Shown: piece after piece, positions 50,297-62,990 of the stretch
How positions within the stretch are numbered: the stretch's first letter is position 1
Layout of the letters: the number at the start of each line of letters is the position of its first letter
The notes under the pieces: generated by a model
What the model saw: the letters and a program-made list of their open reading frames with translations, nothing else
Told to the model about the DNA's origin: nothing
Databases searched by the model: none
Translations under genes and position numbers: made by a program
Source: Lentinus brumalis
Taxonomy: Eukaryota > Basidiomycota > Agaricomycetes > Polyporales > Polyporaceae
DNA: 64,000 bases
Assembly (NCBI GenBank): GCA_001792895.1
Contig: MARA01000002.1
Span: forward strand, 558,001-622,000
Reading direction: 5' to 3'

Positions 50297-53200
50297 ATGG
50301 CCTCTGCACAGGCCGCGCAGGCCATCAGCTCTGGCGACCTCACCGACCTCGTTTCGTCCTCTTCATCCGCGACTGTCTACCCTTCTGACGACACTATCCT
50401 CTCTGTTCTCCAAGCTCGCTTTCGCTCAGATCTACCATACACTCGAATCGGCGCATCCAATCTCGTCGTCGTTAATCCCTACAAGACCCTTGCTAATGTG
50501 AACGACGTCAGCGCGAAGGAGTATGAGGAGAGGTGCTACAAGGACACGAGTTTCCCACTCCCTGGCACAGCAAGTCTGCCGCCTCACCTGTACGACCTTG
50601 CGGCCCGGGTCTACCTGTTGATGAGGAGAAGGATGGAGTCGCAGGCGGTCATTTTCCGGTGAGCTCACAACTTGACTACTTCGTCGCTGGACGGGAGACC
50701 AATGCTTTCCGCAGAGGAATCACGGCATCCGGCAAGAGCGCCAGCTCGCAGCTCCTCGTAAACCAGATCCTCCGATTATCTACACACTCGAAGAGGGAAG
50801 CCAAGCTCTCGGACCAGATCAAGTCGCTGTCGACACTCCTTGATTCCTTCGGGAACGCGAAGACACTCATTAACCCCAACGCCTCCCGGCATAGTCGCTA
50901 CCTCGAACTTCACTTCAACGACCGCGGTCGTATCCAAGCGGCCAAGGTCCTCACATTCGGTCTCGACAAGTCCCGGCTCTCACGTCTCTCCTTCGAAGAA
51001 CGCACGTACCACGTTTTCTACCAGTTTCTCGCCGGCGCCACGCCGGAGGAGCGCGACCGCTACGCCTTGGAGGATGTGTCGGACTACGCGCTCCTGGCAA
51101 CCTCAGGGTGTTACCGCCTGCCTTCAGGGCCGTTCAGCGACGATGGCATCGCCATGGACGAACTTCGGGCTGCGATGAAGATTCTCGGCTTCAAGCCCAA
51201 GCACCTCTCATCTATTTTCGGACTCCTCGTCGCGATTCTCCTCCTTGGGAACCTGCAGTTCGGCGAGGCGGACGCTCGGGACGTGTCTGCGTACGTTGCG
51301 AATCAACTGGTGCTCGATCAGGTGGCCCGCCTGCTGGGCGTCCCTAGCGAGGATCTGAGCGAAGTCCTCACCAACAAGACCAGTTACGTGCGGAAGGAGC
51401 TGTACACTGTCATGATGAACGCTCAGCAGAGCGGCCTTCAGCGCGACCAACTCGCTAAGGACCTCTATGCCATCCTCTTCGCATTTGTAACCGAGACGGC
51501 CAACCACAAGATCGCGCCGGGTTCGCAAGACCCTCCTCCTTCCACACAGATTATCCTCTTCGACCATCCCGGTTTCCAGTCCAAAGGCCTGCCGCAAGCA
51601 GCCTCTGTTTACTTCGGAGGACAGGCGCCTCTCATCGGGTCTCAGAACCAGGCTGGGTTTGAGGAGTTCTGCGTCAATTTCTCGGATGAGCTGCTTCACT
51701 CCTATATCCTGCGGAATACCTTTGAGGATTCCGTTGGATACAACAGTCAGCTCACCGGCGATGGCGTCTCCCTACCTGCTATCTCCATCATGGACAACGC
51801 CGGGTGTGTCGAGTTGTTGCGGGGCGCCCAGCTCAGCGAGCGCGCACACCGCAAGCCGGGCGGTGTTCTCGGTATCATCAACAAGGCGTGCTCCTCGTTC
51901 AAGTCGGGTAAGAGCACTGAGAAGAAGGACGAGGAGTTGCTGCAGGAGTTGGTGGCGAAGTTCGGCGTTCACGCTTCTTTCATCTCTCCTGGTAGTGCAG
52001 AGGCTCCGGACTCGATGACGTTCGGTATCAACCACTTCGCCGGGAGTTGCACGTATGACGTACGCGGCTTCATCGAGAAGGATACCGACATTCTCGACTG
52101 CGCGTTTGTCACCCTTTTGCGCAACTCCACTGATCCTTTCATCGCGAAACTCATGGCTGGCCCCAGCCTTGCAACCGAGCGTCACTCGAAGGACGAGAAT
52201 ATCATCGTGCAAGCTCAGGTGTCTTCGCGTCCTCTCCGTGGTCCGACCACTGTCGTCACACGCGATGGTGCTGCCGTTTCTCCTGGCGAGGAGCATTCCC
52301 GCCTCGATCCGTCGAAGGTCTACCCCATCACCACCCAGCTCAACTACACCCTCTCCGAAATCATGTGGAACCTCGACCGCACACGGTTGTGGACGGTCTC
52401 TTGCATCCGTCCCAACGACTCTGGGACTGCGAACTCGTTTGACAAGCGACGAGTAAAGGCCCAGATTCGGGCGCTCCTCCTCCCCGACTTCGTCGCCCGA
52501 AAGAAGCACGACTTCATCGTTGACTTCGAGCAGACTGCATTCTGCGACCGATATGTTCCGACCATCCGAGGCTCAGAGTCGGAGCGGATCAGACAATGCG
52601 CATCGTCGAACGGGTGGAAGGAGGGCGAAGACTACGTTGTCGGTCATCGCATGATCTGGCTGACGTACTCTGCCTGGAAGGTGGTCGAGGACGTTCTTCG
52701 TGCGACGGAGAAGGAGACGAAGCGCGGTGGTACCGAGGTTGCTGATGACGAGAGTGTCCTTCCCGACGATGTCACCGAGTATACTCACCAGGAGTCGCTC
52801 ACGCCTGGTGCCTACTATGGCGGCGGCGAGAGCGAGGACAACCTCCTGCTGACGCGCACTGGAACCCACGGCACGCAGTATCGCGATCCTGCTTTCCCTA
52901 CCCCGATGACCCCAAGCAACCCCCAGACCCCGGCTTACAGCGAGGGGGAGGGTTGGGGCTCCGAGTGGGACAAGAAGGGTGGCAACGCTACGCCTCCGGA
53001 CGCTGGAGCATCGAAGGAGGGCGGGTTGGTCGCGAAGGCGCCGAACACGGTGGAGGAGGTCCCGACCAGTCGATCACGGAGGAATTGGCTCTTCGTCGTC
53101 CGGATAACAACATGGTGGATACCGGCGTTCGCGCTGTCGAAACTCGGCGGCATGAAGCGACCCGACATTCAGCTCGCATGGCGGGAGAAGGTGACGATCT

Positions 53201-56200
53201 TCTGGCTCATATTCCTCTTCAACTGCATCGTCATCTTCTACATCGTTGAGTTCGGTCGTCTTCTATGTCCCGACTTCGACAAGGTATGGGGCTTGAACGA
53301 AGTCAACCAACACACGGGCGACAACGACTTCTGGGTGAGCATCCAGGGTACGGTGTACGACGTCTCGAAGTTCATCCACGGTCAACACTCCGATATCGAC
53401 AACCTGAAGAGTAACACCCCGGATATCTTGGAGCAGATCGCCGGCCAGGATTTGACTGAATACTTTCCTCCTCCGATCCGCCTCGCTTGCCAGGGGCTCG
53501 TCTCTGACACATCCACGATTACACTGACGCCTGCCAACACCACGAATAGCCAAATATCACAAGTATACCACAAGTCCGGTTCCGCAGCCCAGTATCAAGA
53601 TACGAAGCTCACCCAGCCCGACTGGTACACGGCAATCTTCCTGCCCAAGATCCGCCAGTTCCGCAAGGGGCCTCTCGTCTGGACCGCAGCTCAACTGCAG
53701 TCTGCTGCGAGCGACCCTGATAGTCAGAGGTACGCCTACTTTGAGTCATGTAGCGAATGGGATTGACGAGTTTCGCAGGTTCTGGGCTGTCTACGATAAC
53801 AGCGTCTACGATCTCTCGGACTACATATTTACCGCTCAGACAGACAAGACCGTCAATTTCCTCAACTCGGACATGGTCGACTTGTTCCAGCAGCAGCCCG
53901 GCCAGGACATCACGCAGCCAATGAACGAGATTTTTGAGGGACTCGACCCTAACGTGAAGGCGCAGAATCTCAACTGCATGAGTAACCTGTTTTACTGGGG
54001 CAAGCCCGACTTCCGCAAGTCTGCGCGGTGCCAGGTGCAGAACATCCTGCTGCTCGTGGCGTCCATCATCCTCATGGCCTCAATGGGAGTCAAGTGTAAG
54101 TAAATCCGTCTCTCGATATGATCCAAGACCTGACCGCTCCGCACCTGCTCAGTCTTGGCTGCCCTCCAGTTAGCGCCGAAGCGTAACCCCGAGATGTTGG
54201 ACAAGTTCGTGCTGGCTCAGGTTCCGTGTTATACGGAAGGCGAGGAATCCCTCCGTCGTACGATCGACTCGCTGGCCGCTCTGAACTACGACGACAAACG
54301 CAAGCTCATCTTCATCATCTGTGACGGCAACATCATTGGTACCGGCAACGACCGCACGACGCCTCGAATTGTGCTGGATATCCTCGGTGTCGATCCGAAG
54401 CTTGATCCCGAACCGTTGCTCTACAAGGCCATCGGTGAAGGCTCGAAGCAACTCAACTACGGCAAGGTGTATTCCGGTCTGTATGAGTTCGAGGGTCACG
54501 TCGTTCCGTAAGTATCAGGTTCTTCCCAGTCTCCTTGCGTGTTCTCACGATTCGTGCAGATATATCGTCGTTGTCAAGGTCGGCAAGCCGACGGAGCGGA
54601 CTAAGCCTGGCAACAGAGGAAAGCGTGACAGTCAGATTCTGGTCATGCAGTACCTCAACCGGGTGCACTTCGATGCCCCCATGGCCCCGTTGGAGTTGGA
54701 GATCTACCATCAGATGCGCAACGTTATTGGTATTGATCCGGCGTTCTACGAGTACATCTTCACGGTCGATGCTGATACGGTAAGTGACGGTGGCCCTTCT
54801 GTGTAGCGGGAGTGCTGAGCGAGCTGTCTTGCAGACGGTCACGCCGGAATCACTGAACCGACTCGTCGCCTCGGCTGCGGACGACTCCAGTATCATCGGT
54901 ATCTGTGGTGAGACGAAGCTCGACAACGAGGAGGGCTCGTGGTGGACGATGATCCAGGTGAGCTGGGCGCTTTCAGAACGCTCACAAAGTTTCTGACATC
55001 GGCGAAGGTCTACGAGTACTACATCTCCCACCACCTGTCGAAGGCTTTCGAAAGTTTGTTCGGCTCCGTGACGTGTTTGCCCGGATGTTTCTCCATGTAC
55101 CGGATTCGTACCGCGGACAAGGGTCGGCCGATCATCATCTCCAACCGCGTCATCGAGGAATACGCAGAGCCCCTCGTCGACACTCTGCACAAGAAGAACC
55201 TGTTCTCGCTCGGTGAAGATCGTTTCCTAACGACGCTCCTACTCAAGCACTTCCCCACGTTCAGGACGAAGTTCACGCCAGATGCGCTTGCGCACACGAT
55301 CGCCCCAGAGTCCTGGCGCGTGCTGTTCTCGCAGCGTCGTCGGTGGATCAACTCGACGGTGCACAACCTGTGCGAGCTGGTCTTCTTGCCGGAGCTGTTC
55401 GGCTTCTGCTGTTTCTCGATGCGGTTCTTCGTCTTCATTGATCTGCTCGGTACTCTCATTCTGCCGGCTACCGTCGTCTATGTGAGTACCTGGGTCCATT
55501 GCCGACCTCGCGGGTTTGCTGAGACTTTGTATAGCTCTTCTACCTCATCGTAGTCGTCGCCACTGGCAAGGCAGCGCTGCCCATCATCTCCATCATCATG
55601 TTGGCTGCTGTCTATGGTCTACAGGTATGCCTTTCTTTTGCATCATCCATTCTTCGTGTTGATGTACACCGTGTGTAGGCCTTGATCTTCCTGCTTAAAC
55701 GCGAGTTCATGCTGATCGGCTGGATGGTCGTTTACATCCTCTCGTGAGTCAGAGCGGAGTCTATGTTATCCCAACCTCTGACACGTGTCTCCATAGGTAT
55801 CCGGTGTACAGTTTCTTCCTGCCCATCTACGCCTTCTGGTGCATGGATGACTTCAGTTGGGGTAACACTCGCCTGGTCATCGGTGAGGGCAACAACAAGA
55901 AGGTCATCATGAACGACGACGAGAGGTACGACGAGAGCATGATCCCTCTCAAGAAGTTCAGCGGTATGTGGACCAGCCGCGTATGAACCTTTTGGATGAC
56001 TCTGATAATGCATCGCAGAGTACGAGGCTGAGGCTTGGGAGACGGGCTCGCGTCACTCGGACGAGACTGGGTACCACAGCAAGGCGCCTTCGGGCAACAG
56101 GTCAAGAGGACAGTCCCCTCGGCCGAGCTTCCACCAGTCACAAGCGGGCGGCGGCGACTACTACCGGGACACGAACCTCACGAACCCGCAGGGCTCCTCG

Positions 56201-56804
56201 TACCACCCGAGCAACTCACAGACGAACCTCTCCCACTACGGCGGAGCGCCATCGCAATTCGGGCTCCCAACGCTGCCTTTCATGGGGCCGTTCGGTGGCT
56301 CAGGGTCTGTCCACGGCTCTGACTACGGCGGTGTGATGCCGATGGCCATGCCGTACCAAGGCACAGGCAGTGTGTATGGCATGGCGCCGAATGCGCCGCG
56401 GAACACCGTCATGACGAACATGAACATGTTTGGCGGCGGGGACATCCACGGATCGCAAGGCGGGTTCGCACCACCGATGGCGCCGGGCATGCAGCGGCCG
56501 ATGTCGACGTTCTCGATGGCGACGACGGTCAATCCGTTCGCGGGCGGGCCGAGCATGAGCACGGACCCGACCGACGAGGAGCTCATCAGCGCGCTGCGGG
56601 CGTATCTGAGCACGCAGGATCTCATGACTGTCACGAAAAAGTGAGTGCACCCCCTGTTCTCTGGCGGACTTCCCAAGCTCACAGGTGTGCCCCTCTCGCA
56701 GGACTGCGCGAGACGCGATGCAGGCGCGGTTCCCGAAGGCGGACCTGTCAGGGAAGAAGCAGTTCCTGAACGACGCGATCGACAACATCTTATCTCAGTC
56801 ATAG
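50297..56804 (+). CDS. Chitin synthase with N-terminal myosin-like domain
   Basis: Cell-wall GT2 enzyme that polymerises UDP-GlcNAc into chitin at the plasma membrane. About 1,970 residues are predicted from roughly 12 exons. Residues 1 to about 760 resemble a myosin motor ([25 protein letters not shown]), but the P-loop is [10 protein letters not shown] instead of GESGSGKT. After a TM segment ([17 protein letters not shown], about 950) comes a cytochrome-b5-like domain (about 985-1,075). The catalytic domain follows at about 1,250-1,720, with [17 protein letters not shown], the EDR of LGEDRFLTT and QRRRWINST (about 1,573). Then come TM helices, a Ser/Gly/Met-rich linker and a C-terminal DEK_C domain ([14 protein letters not shown]). 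The first exon ends IFR and joins GITASGK in phase over a 56-nt intron. The class V/VII label is inferred from the motor fusion. The stop is at 56,802-56,804. Confidence 0.95.
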
Positions 56805-56819
56805 ACAGCTCGCTCGTAG

Positions 56820-56820
<1 letters not shown>

Positions 56821-56859
<39 letters not shown>

Positions 56860-56860
56860 A
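56821..56860 (+). repeat. (TTCGTG)6 hexanucleotide repeat
   Basis: Six tandem units starting 16 bases after the chitin synthase stop codon, so probably in its 3' UTR. Confidence 0.9.
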
Positions 56861-57990
56861 CTTTTGCTCTCGGAACGGTGGTTTAGTTGTATATGGTGAC
56901 GACCTGGACTCTCATTGACATTTGGACACTGGCACTCCCATCCATGCTGGCTACCCCGACCCACGCCCACATCTCTCGTTGCATCGAACGGACTCGCATC
57001 ATAATCAGTAGCATTGTAGTAGTCCTTGGACCTATCTAGTTCTTCGTACTATCCCCATATTCCCGACCTGGTGAGAGCGGTGTACTGGCGGTGTACGTGT
57101 GAACGCTAGTACTGGTCACACCCAGACTGTCTGAAAGCTGCTCGCAGAATCGGTGGGTTTCTTGGTTCATCGTTAACGTTCGCTCGAGCAAGGCGAACTT
57201 GAGAGATGTACATACTCACGCCGAGAGACTCCGAGCTAAGGCCCGCCATGGTCACACAGGTCCCAGGCCTCTTCTTCTGAGTCGCAGTGCCCCGAGTCGC
57301 GGAGATGACAGTACTTGGTGTTAGGTCACTGAATGTGAGGTTAAATCCAAGGCTAGTGTACCTATATGCCGTATTGACGTGCCTCAATACATGAAGGTGC
57401 GACGAGGGTTTCCGACGTGTTATAACAGAGAACTTCCAAGTACAAGATACGTCTGTTGGCCGATGCCTGGCTCGTCGACCGGGTCCCAGCTGGTGTGCTT
57501 GCACACCCTCAAGGGTATCGTTGCACATAACCTCTTGGCCGACTTGCCCGCTACATACGTCAAATAACATGTATCAGTCACCTCTATAGTTACTCTGGAG
57601 CCCATCCGGAACCAGCTCACCGAATACGCTACCACGATCTCCTCTCCTCTGAATCTTTCATCCTCCTTTTCCTCCTCCTCCTCCAGCAGTCGAATACTTA
57701 GTCTGTTTCCCGCGTTCTGCGCTATGCCGCACGCCCGCTCGCAACTTGGCAAGCTACTACTGACTATTAGGGGTGAAAAGATAGTGAAATGTCGGTGTCG
57801 TGGTTGGCTGCGGCCATGTAGCGCGCCCCATGGGGAATGCGCGTGATAGTCTGGAGTGAAGTCACCGAGCGAGACGCGATCGAATTGGTACCGGACCACC
57901 CCAAGCTCTCCCGCCAACCCCAACAGACTCAGCCTCCCCCTTTCGTCGGCCACCTGAGCACGCATACATATATGTTGCCGTCGCGGACAC
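56861..57990. other. Intergenic region
   Basis: No recognisable gene. A Ser/Glu-rich antisense frame at 57,420-58,076 overlaps the next gene's start and looks like chance. CTC-rich sequence lies at about 57,655-57,690. Confidence 0.45.
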
Positions 57991-60370
57991 ATGGCTTCAT
58001 CCCTACGCATCCCCGACAGTCCGCCCACGCTCGGCCGCCAGCCCTCGTACATCCATTTCACCCCGCGCCGCGCCATGGCCTCGTTCGAGAATCTCGTCGT
58101 GCTCGCGAACTACGAGGAGCACCTCCGGGAAGCTAGGAAGGTCGTATGGAGAGATCGAGGGGAGCCACCGGTGGAGATACGTGACCTTGCAGAGTGCTTC
58201 GAGCACGCGTGTCGCGGAGGCCTGCGTACGTCGCGTCACTTCTCTTGTATTCAACATCGGCCCATGGGACATACATTCATATCCAGGGTCGGGAACGATC
58301 GCGTTTGCCCTCCGTTCCGGCGTGAACTTCATTTTGTTGTTGACGAGGATCAAGCGGATACCCAAGTGAGTGCGCAGCTGCCTCGTACTTATGCTCTCAG
58401 CGGCATCCCCGCCTCCCTTTCTCCTCCGGGAATGATGCTCATGCGGGTCAAACATGCAGGAAGTTCCGCCTGAGTATGATCCGGCATGCCCTGTTTGGTG
58501 AGGACTCCCTGCGGTTCGCAGCCATGCTTGGTACGTTCCAAATGGCACCACCCCGTGACCGTTCCCAAACCTTGCTCTCTTCGCAGGCTCGTTCGTAGCC
58601 TTGTACAAGTTCATCCTCAACGCTCTCCCCATCGTCCTCCCACAACCGATTTCTAAGCCGACAACACATGCGCGTCAACGTTCTCTATTCCGCCAGTCGC
58701 TGCGACGCAAAGCGGGTAATGCACCCGACTCCCCCTTGGATGATGAGGACATCACGCTCGAGGAGGTTGAATTGGCACTACCTGACCGGGGCCACTCCCC
58801 GCGGCGAGCGAGATTGTCCGTAACTGCACAAGCTCACCAGGTGTGGGTGCGGAAGAAGACACGGCGGTGGTACTCCGCATTTGCTGGTTCGCTTGCAGGT
58901 GCCATTGCGATCATGTTTGAGAAGCGGAGTCGACGAGTAGGGATCGCCCAGCAGATGTTTGTCCGGTACGTGGAGTGTGGGCCTTCACCACACGACTCGC
59001 ACTTAGATTTCAGCACACAGGGGTCTCCAGGGCTCGTTCAATGCCATGTCAGACAAACATGGCTTCAAGATACCGCACGGGGACGTGATCATCTTCACAT
59101 TATGGTAAGTTCTCAAGCACCTCGTCACTGGTATCTTGCTGACAGCGCATCGTAGCTGTGGTCAGATAATGTATGCCTTCTTGATGAGACCAGAGACGTT
59201 GCCTCCGTCATATAACAGATGGTATTTATGTTGGCTCGACGGTTGGAGCGCTGTCATTGATTTGCCTCGTCCAGGATCCAAGTCGCTTCGAAAGTCCCTG
59301 AAGAAGCCGTCCGGATGTGCAAGACCCTCGTGCGCGAGGGTCGCTTTGATCCAGCAGACATGGAGAGTGTGCTCCGCTACAAGGTACGTCTATCCCGCTC
59401 ATAATTGTCGGCCTCTCTCTGACCTGACCGCACTGCAGGGCATCACTCGCGGAAACGCAACCATCCTCGCAGAGCGCGCCGCCAAGGCGCGCCTTCCGGA
59501 GGGCCTGCGATCATACGGACACCACGTCGTTCCATGTGCGGCCGTGCACCCCGACATCGACTCGTGCGTGATGGTGCAGATCGTGCACTTCTGGGAGGTC
59601 TTCCGGTGGATGCTCCCGATCTACGGCGCCCTGCACTTCATCCCGATGATGCTGTTCCGCCGCCAGAAGTTCATGAAGAACCCGATGCCCATGCTGGGGC
59701 GCGCAGCGTGGGGCACGGCGCGGAGCTCCTCGTTCCTGGGCGCGTTCGTCATCATCTACCAGGGTGAGTGTCCGGATGCAATGTGCGTTCGCTTGCGGGT
59801 GCTCATTGACGACAACAGCGTATTTTTGCTCCAAGCATAACCTGTACGACAAGCTGATGTCCCTGCGAAACTCCGGGACGAAGTCTCTGCTCGCATGGCT
59901 GGCGAGGCGGCTGCCGCGTGCGTGGATAGAGCTGCTTATCTCGAAGCAGTCGTTCTTCGTCGGGGGTTTGCTGTCTGGATTGTCGTTGTTCGTTGAAGAG
60001 AAGCGGCGCCGCGAGGAGCTGGCCATGTATGTGTTGCCGAAGGGTATGGAGAGCGCGTGGGTCATGGCGAAGGGCAAGGGATGGGTTGTGCCCTTTGGCC
60101 GTCTGGGAGAGCCGCTACTGACGGCGATCGGTATGGGGATGGTCATGGTGCGTCTTCCACTCGTCCCCTCAACGATTCGAGTGCATACATACTCACCCCC
60201 TGCCGGTGCTTCGCTCGCGCTGCAGAGCACATACCAGGTCAGTACAGAGTCTCCCGTGCCGTGCAGACTGCCGACCACCACCGCTGACGTGACACATCGC
60301 GCAGAACGACCCGCAGCACCTTTCCGGGCTTGTGCGGAGGATATTGTACCAGTTCGTGGGACCGAACTGA
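57991..60370 (+). CDS. TMEM135-like membrane protein
   Basis: Resembles the TMEM135/PMP52 family of multi-pass proteins linked in animals to mitochondria and peroxisomes; its role in fungi is unknown. The start MASSLRIPDSPPTLG is at 57,991. Conserved-looking parts are RSGTIAFALRSGVN, the hydrophobic SAFAGSLAGAIAIMFEKRSRR, CCGQIMYAFLMRPETLPPSYNRW, the Cys-rich CAAVHPDIDSC, and SFLGAFVIIYQ followed by a conserved Cys. The product ends ..LYQFVGPN at 60,368-60,370. About ten introns of 50-80 nt join in phase. Identification is by remembered motif pattern, not by a search. No frame defect was seen. Confidence 0.72.
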
Positions 60371-60680
60371 GTTGTGCTGCTGCTGCCGCGCGTGTGCTTG
60401 GGAGTGCGCTGTGGATGTTGTCATCATACCCCCTTGTATCGAGTACCGTACGGAATACTAATTTTCTCCCAGCTTTAGGGAGCGGTTCAGAGGGTTGGGG
60501 CATCCATATTGCCCGGCGTGGTCTTCTTGCACGTGACGGCGAAGCTTGTTGGAGGTTGCGACGCGCGTCCTATCCTGGTCGCGACCACGATCCCCGTTGT
60601 AAGTGCGCTTCAGTATGCCACACGTGAACGTCTGAATGTTCACCTAACGCATCAGTGAACACAGCACAGGCAGGTTGAAC
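60371..60680. other. Short intergenic region
   Basis: About 310 bases between two plus-strand genes. No ORF or recognisable element. Confidence 0.5.
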
Positions 60681-62714
60681 ATGGCAACAGAACGTCCAGC
60701 AAGCATCATCGACCAGTTGAGAGAGTTATGGTCAAAAGGGGGACAGCTGATCGAGGAACTCGCTGTATCTCGCGAATCACCTAGCAGCTATGAGCAGCTG
60801 GTCTGTCTCACGCAGCGACGGCCTGATATGAGTACTCACCTATCTTTGCAGTTGACCTCTCTGAAGACCGTCCTCCAGGACACCAGCGACGTGGTTCATA
60901 TGCTGCACAACGAACGCCTTCCAGTGCACCGTGTACCTCCTGAAGTGCTGATCCGCATATTCTCTTTTGTAAGGATATCGGTCGACGACCCCGGGGACCC
61001 GGCGCATCCAGCCCCGGTTCGATGGACAATCACGGTCCACGACGATAGAAAGCTGCATCCTTTACTGCTCGTATGTCGGAAGTGGCGAGACCTGGCGCTC
61101 AATACTCCTCTCCTGTGGTCCCACGTCATGGTGGTTCCCGGGATGAGCGACGACTACCTGGCCCGCAGCGCGAGCGTACCCCTCACAGTCTATATATCAG
61201 GGGCTATCTCATTATCGACAACGAGGCTGCTAGGTTCAGGTGGCGTGATTATCACTCAAGAAACCTCCCCTTCGTCGTTCTACCAGTCATTGAAGAGCAT
61301 TGGCAAGATCCATTCCCGGATTCGTGTGCTGCATATCAACTTCGCGGACCCCATCAACATCTCGTGGATAGCGGGGTTTGTTGCCACTCTTGGTGCCCAT
61401 CAGCTGGAGGAGTGCAGCATCCGGTTTCCCTCGGAGCGCAGCCGTTTGGACGGTGGCTTTCAAAGACATGTTTCCCGCCCCCGTCTCACGTTGTTCTCTG
61501 GAGGTTGGGGCAATAGCGGAGGCGAGAAGCTCCGATCTCTGCGTCTCGCCAGTGTCCCCTTCCTGCCTTCAAACAGGTTTCCCGCCCTGACCACGCTCTC
61601 GCTCTCCAACGCGACGATCAGTGCATCCGTATATGGCGGATCACGCGTCCCACGATGGGGTCTGCAGGATCTAGTCGACTTCCTCTCCGGGAGCCCCAGG
61701 CTGGAGGAGCTCTACATCCGCAACGTGGATCTCGAGCTTCGGGACTTGCCATTTTCCGGCACCACGAGAGTCACGTTAGGCTGTCTCCGGCAGCTGGTAC
61801 TCGACGTTCCTCTACACACGCATATATCTGCAGTGCAGAGAGCATTTTCGATTATCGGCTATCCAGGCCACTGTCATGTCTTGCTCACCACCTTCTCCGC
61901 GTCACAACCGGATGACATCGTCGCTCAGCTCTTGACGACTCTCCCGTGCCCGGATTCGTACACTCGCCTCCGCATCAGGGCTGTCGAGGACGAACACACG
62001 ACGTTGCATTTCGTACCCGCCTCCGGGAACGGTTCCCTGTCTATGTGTCTGCGAGTCACGGATCAACCTTATGCACGCATGGTACCCTTCAACCCCCAGC
62101 GCGAGCTGCGAGCGTTGTTCGACAGAGCTTACCCGTGGTGCTGCGCGGTCGAGGAGCTCTGGCTGGAGCTGGCGGAGGACGACTACCACTACGGCCCTCG
62201 CTGCGTCCTCGGACGCTTCCCGAGCCTCAGACGCCTCGTCGTCAGCCAACCATGCCATGTGAGCCCAGGCGGGTGGTACACCCACATCGCCGAGGCACTC
62301 CATTTGTTGCACCCAGCGAGGAACGGGACCGTTGCGTGTCCCGCGCTCGACACGCTCTGCATCAACATTCCTGCGTACTGCAAGGACGTCGAGGCGGTGA
62401 AGCAAGTCCTGTTGTCTCGCGCGCGGAGCCACCCCGTGCGCCGGCTCGTTGTCGGGTACCATTCCATGTTGGAGTGGGACGTCCTCGCGGAGGTGTTTTC
62501 GCTGGAGGAGCTCGTCGAGGAGTTCGTGTGTGAGGAGCTGCCGCCGGTTCGCCGCGATACGGTGCTTGCGGATTGGCTGCTGAGCACCCCGCGGGTCTTT
62601 GAAGAGGGCGGCTTCCATGCAGATTGGCCGAAGCAGGGTTCAGGTACTTACTTTCTTTCAGTCTTTTGGGGGTTCTAGCTGACATGGAGGTTTGCAGATG
62701 CGAGCATGTGGTGA
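60681..62714 (+). CDS. F-box/LRR-like protein
   Basis: Typical of the large F-box families of Agaricomycetes and a possible SCF ubiquitin-ligase receptor; the substrate is unknown. The start is the ATG at 60,681 (MATERPASII). An F-box lies at about residues 75-150 (VHRVPPEVLIRIFSFV, then LLVCRKWRDLALNTPLLWSHV). Irregular leucine-rich strands follow (LRSLRLASVPFLPS, LTTLSLSNATIS, LEELYIRNVDLEL, LRRLVVSQP). It is a single long exon plus a 17-nt last exon if the 54-nt intron 62,644-62,697 is removed, ending ..SDASMW. If that intron is retained, the frame stops at 62,678 with ..FLSVFWGF. No close homologue is recognised by eye. Confidence 0.8.
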
Positions 62715-62990
62715 TGATTGTTCAGAGCCTGCTAGCTACACTCTACTTGGAGGTGATTCTCGCGTACAGGCTCGCAAGGCGGCCTCAAGTTCAGTAGCGA
62801 ATTCTAGTTGAATTCCAGCTACTTGCTATCCCAGTCAACGATATTGCTGGGAAATTGAGCGCCGGACTCCGGTAGTTCCCGAAAGGTTAGGCAAATTTCC
62901 TGAATGGGCAATAGCGCTAGGCCTGAGTAGGATCGTGCGTCGTCGCGTTCGTCTGCTAACCACCGCTGTTGACTTCCTCTGCAGTGTGCA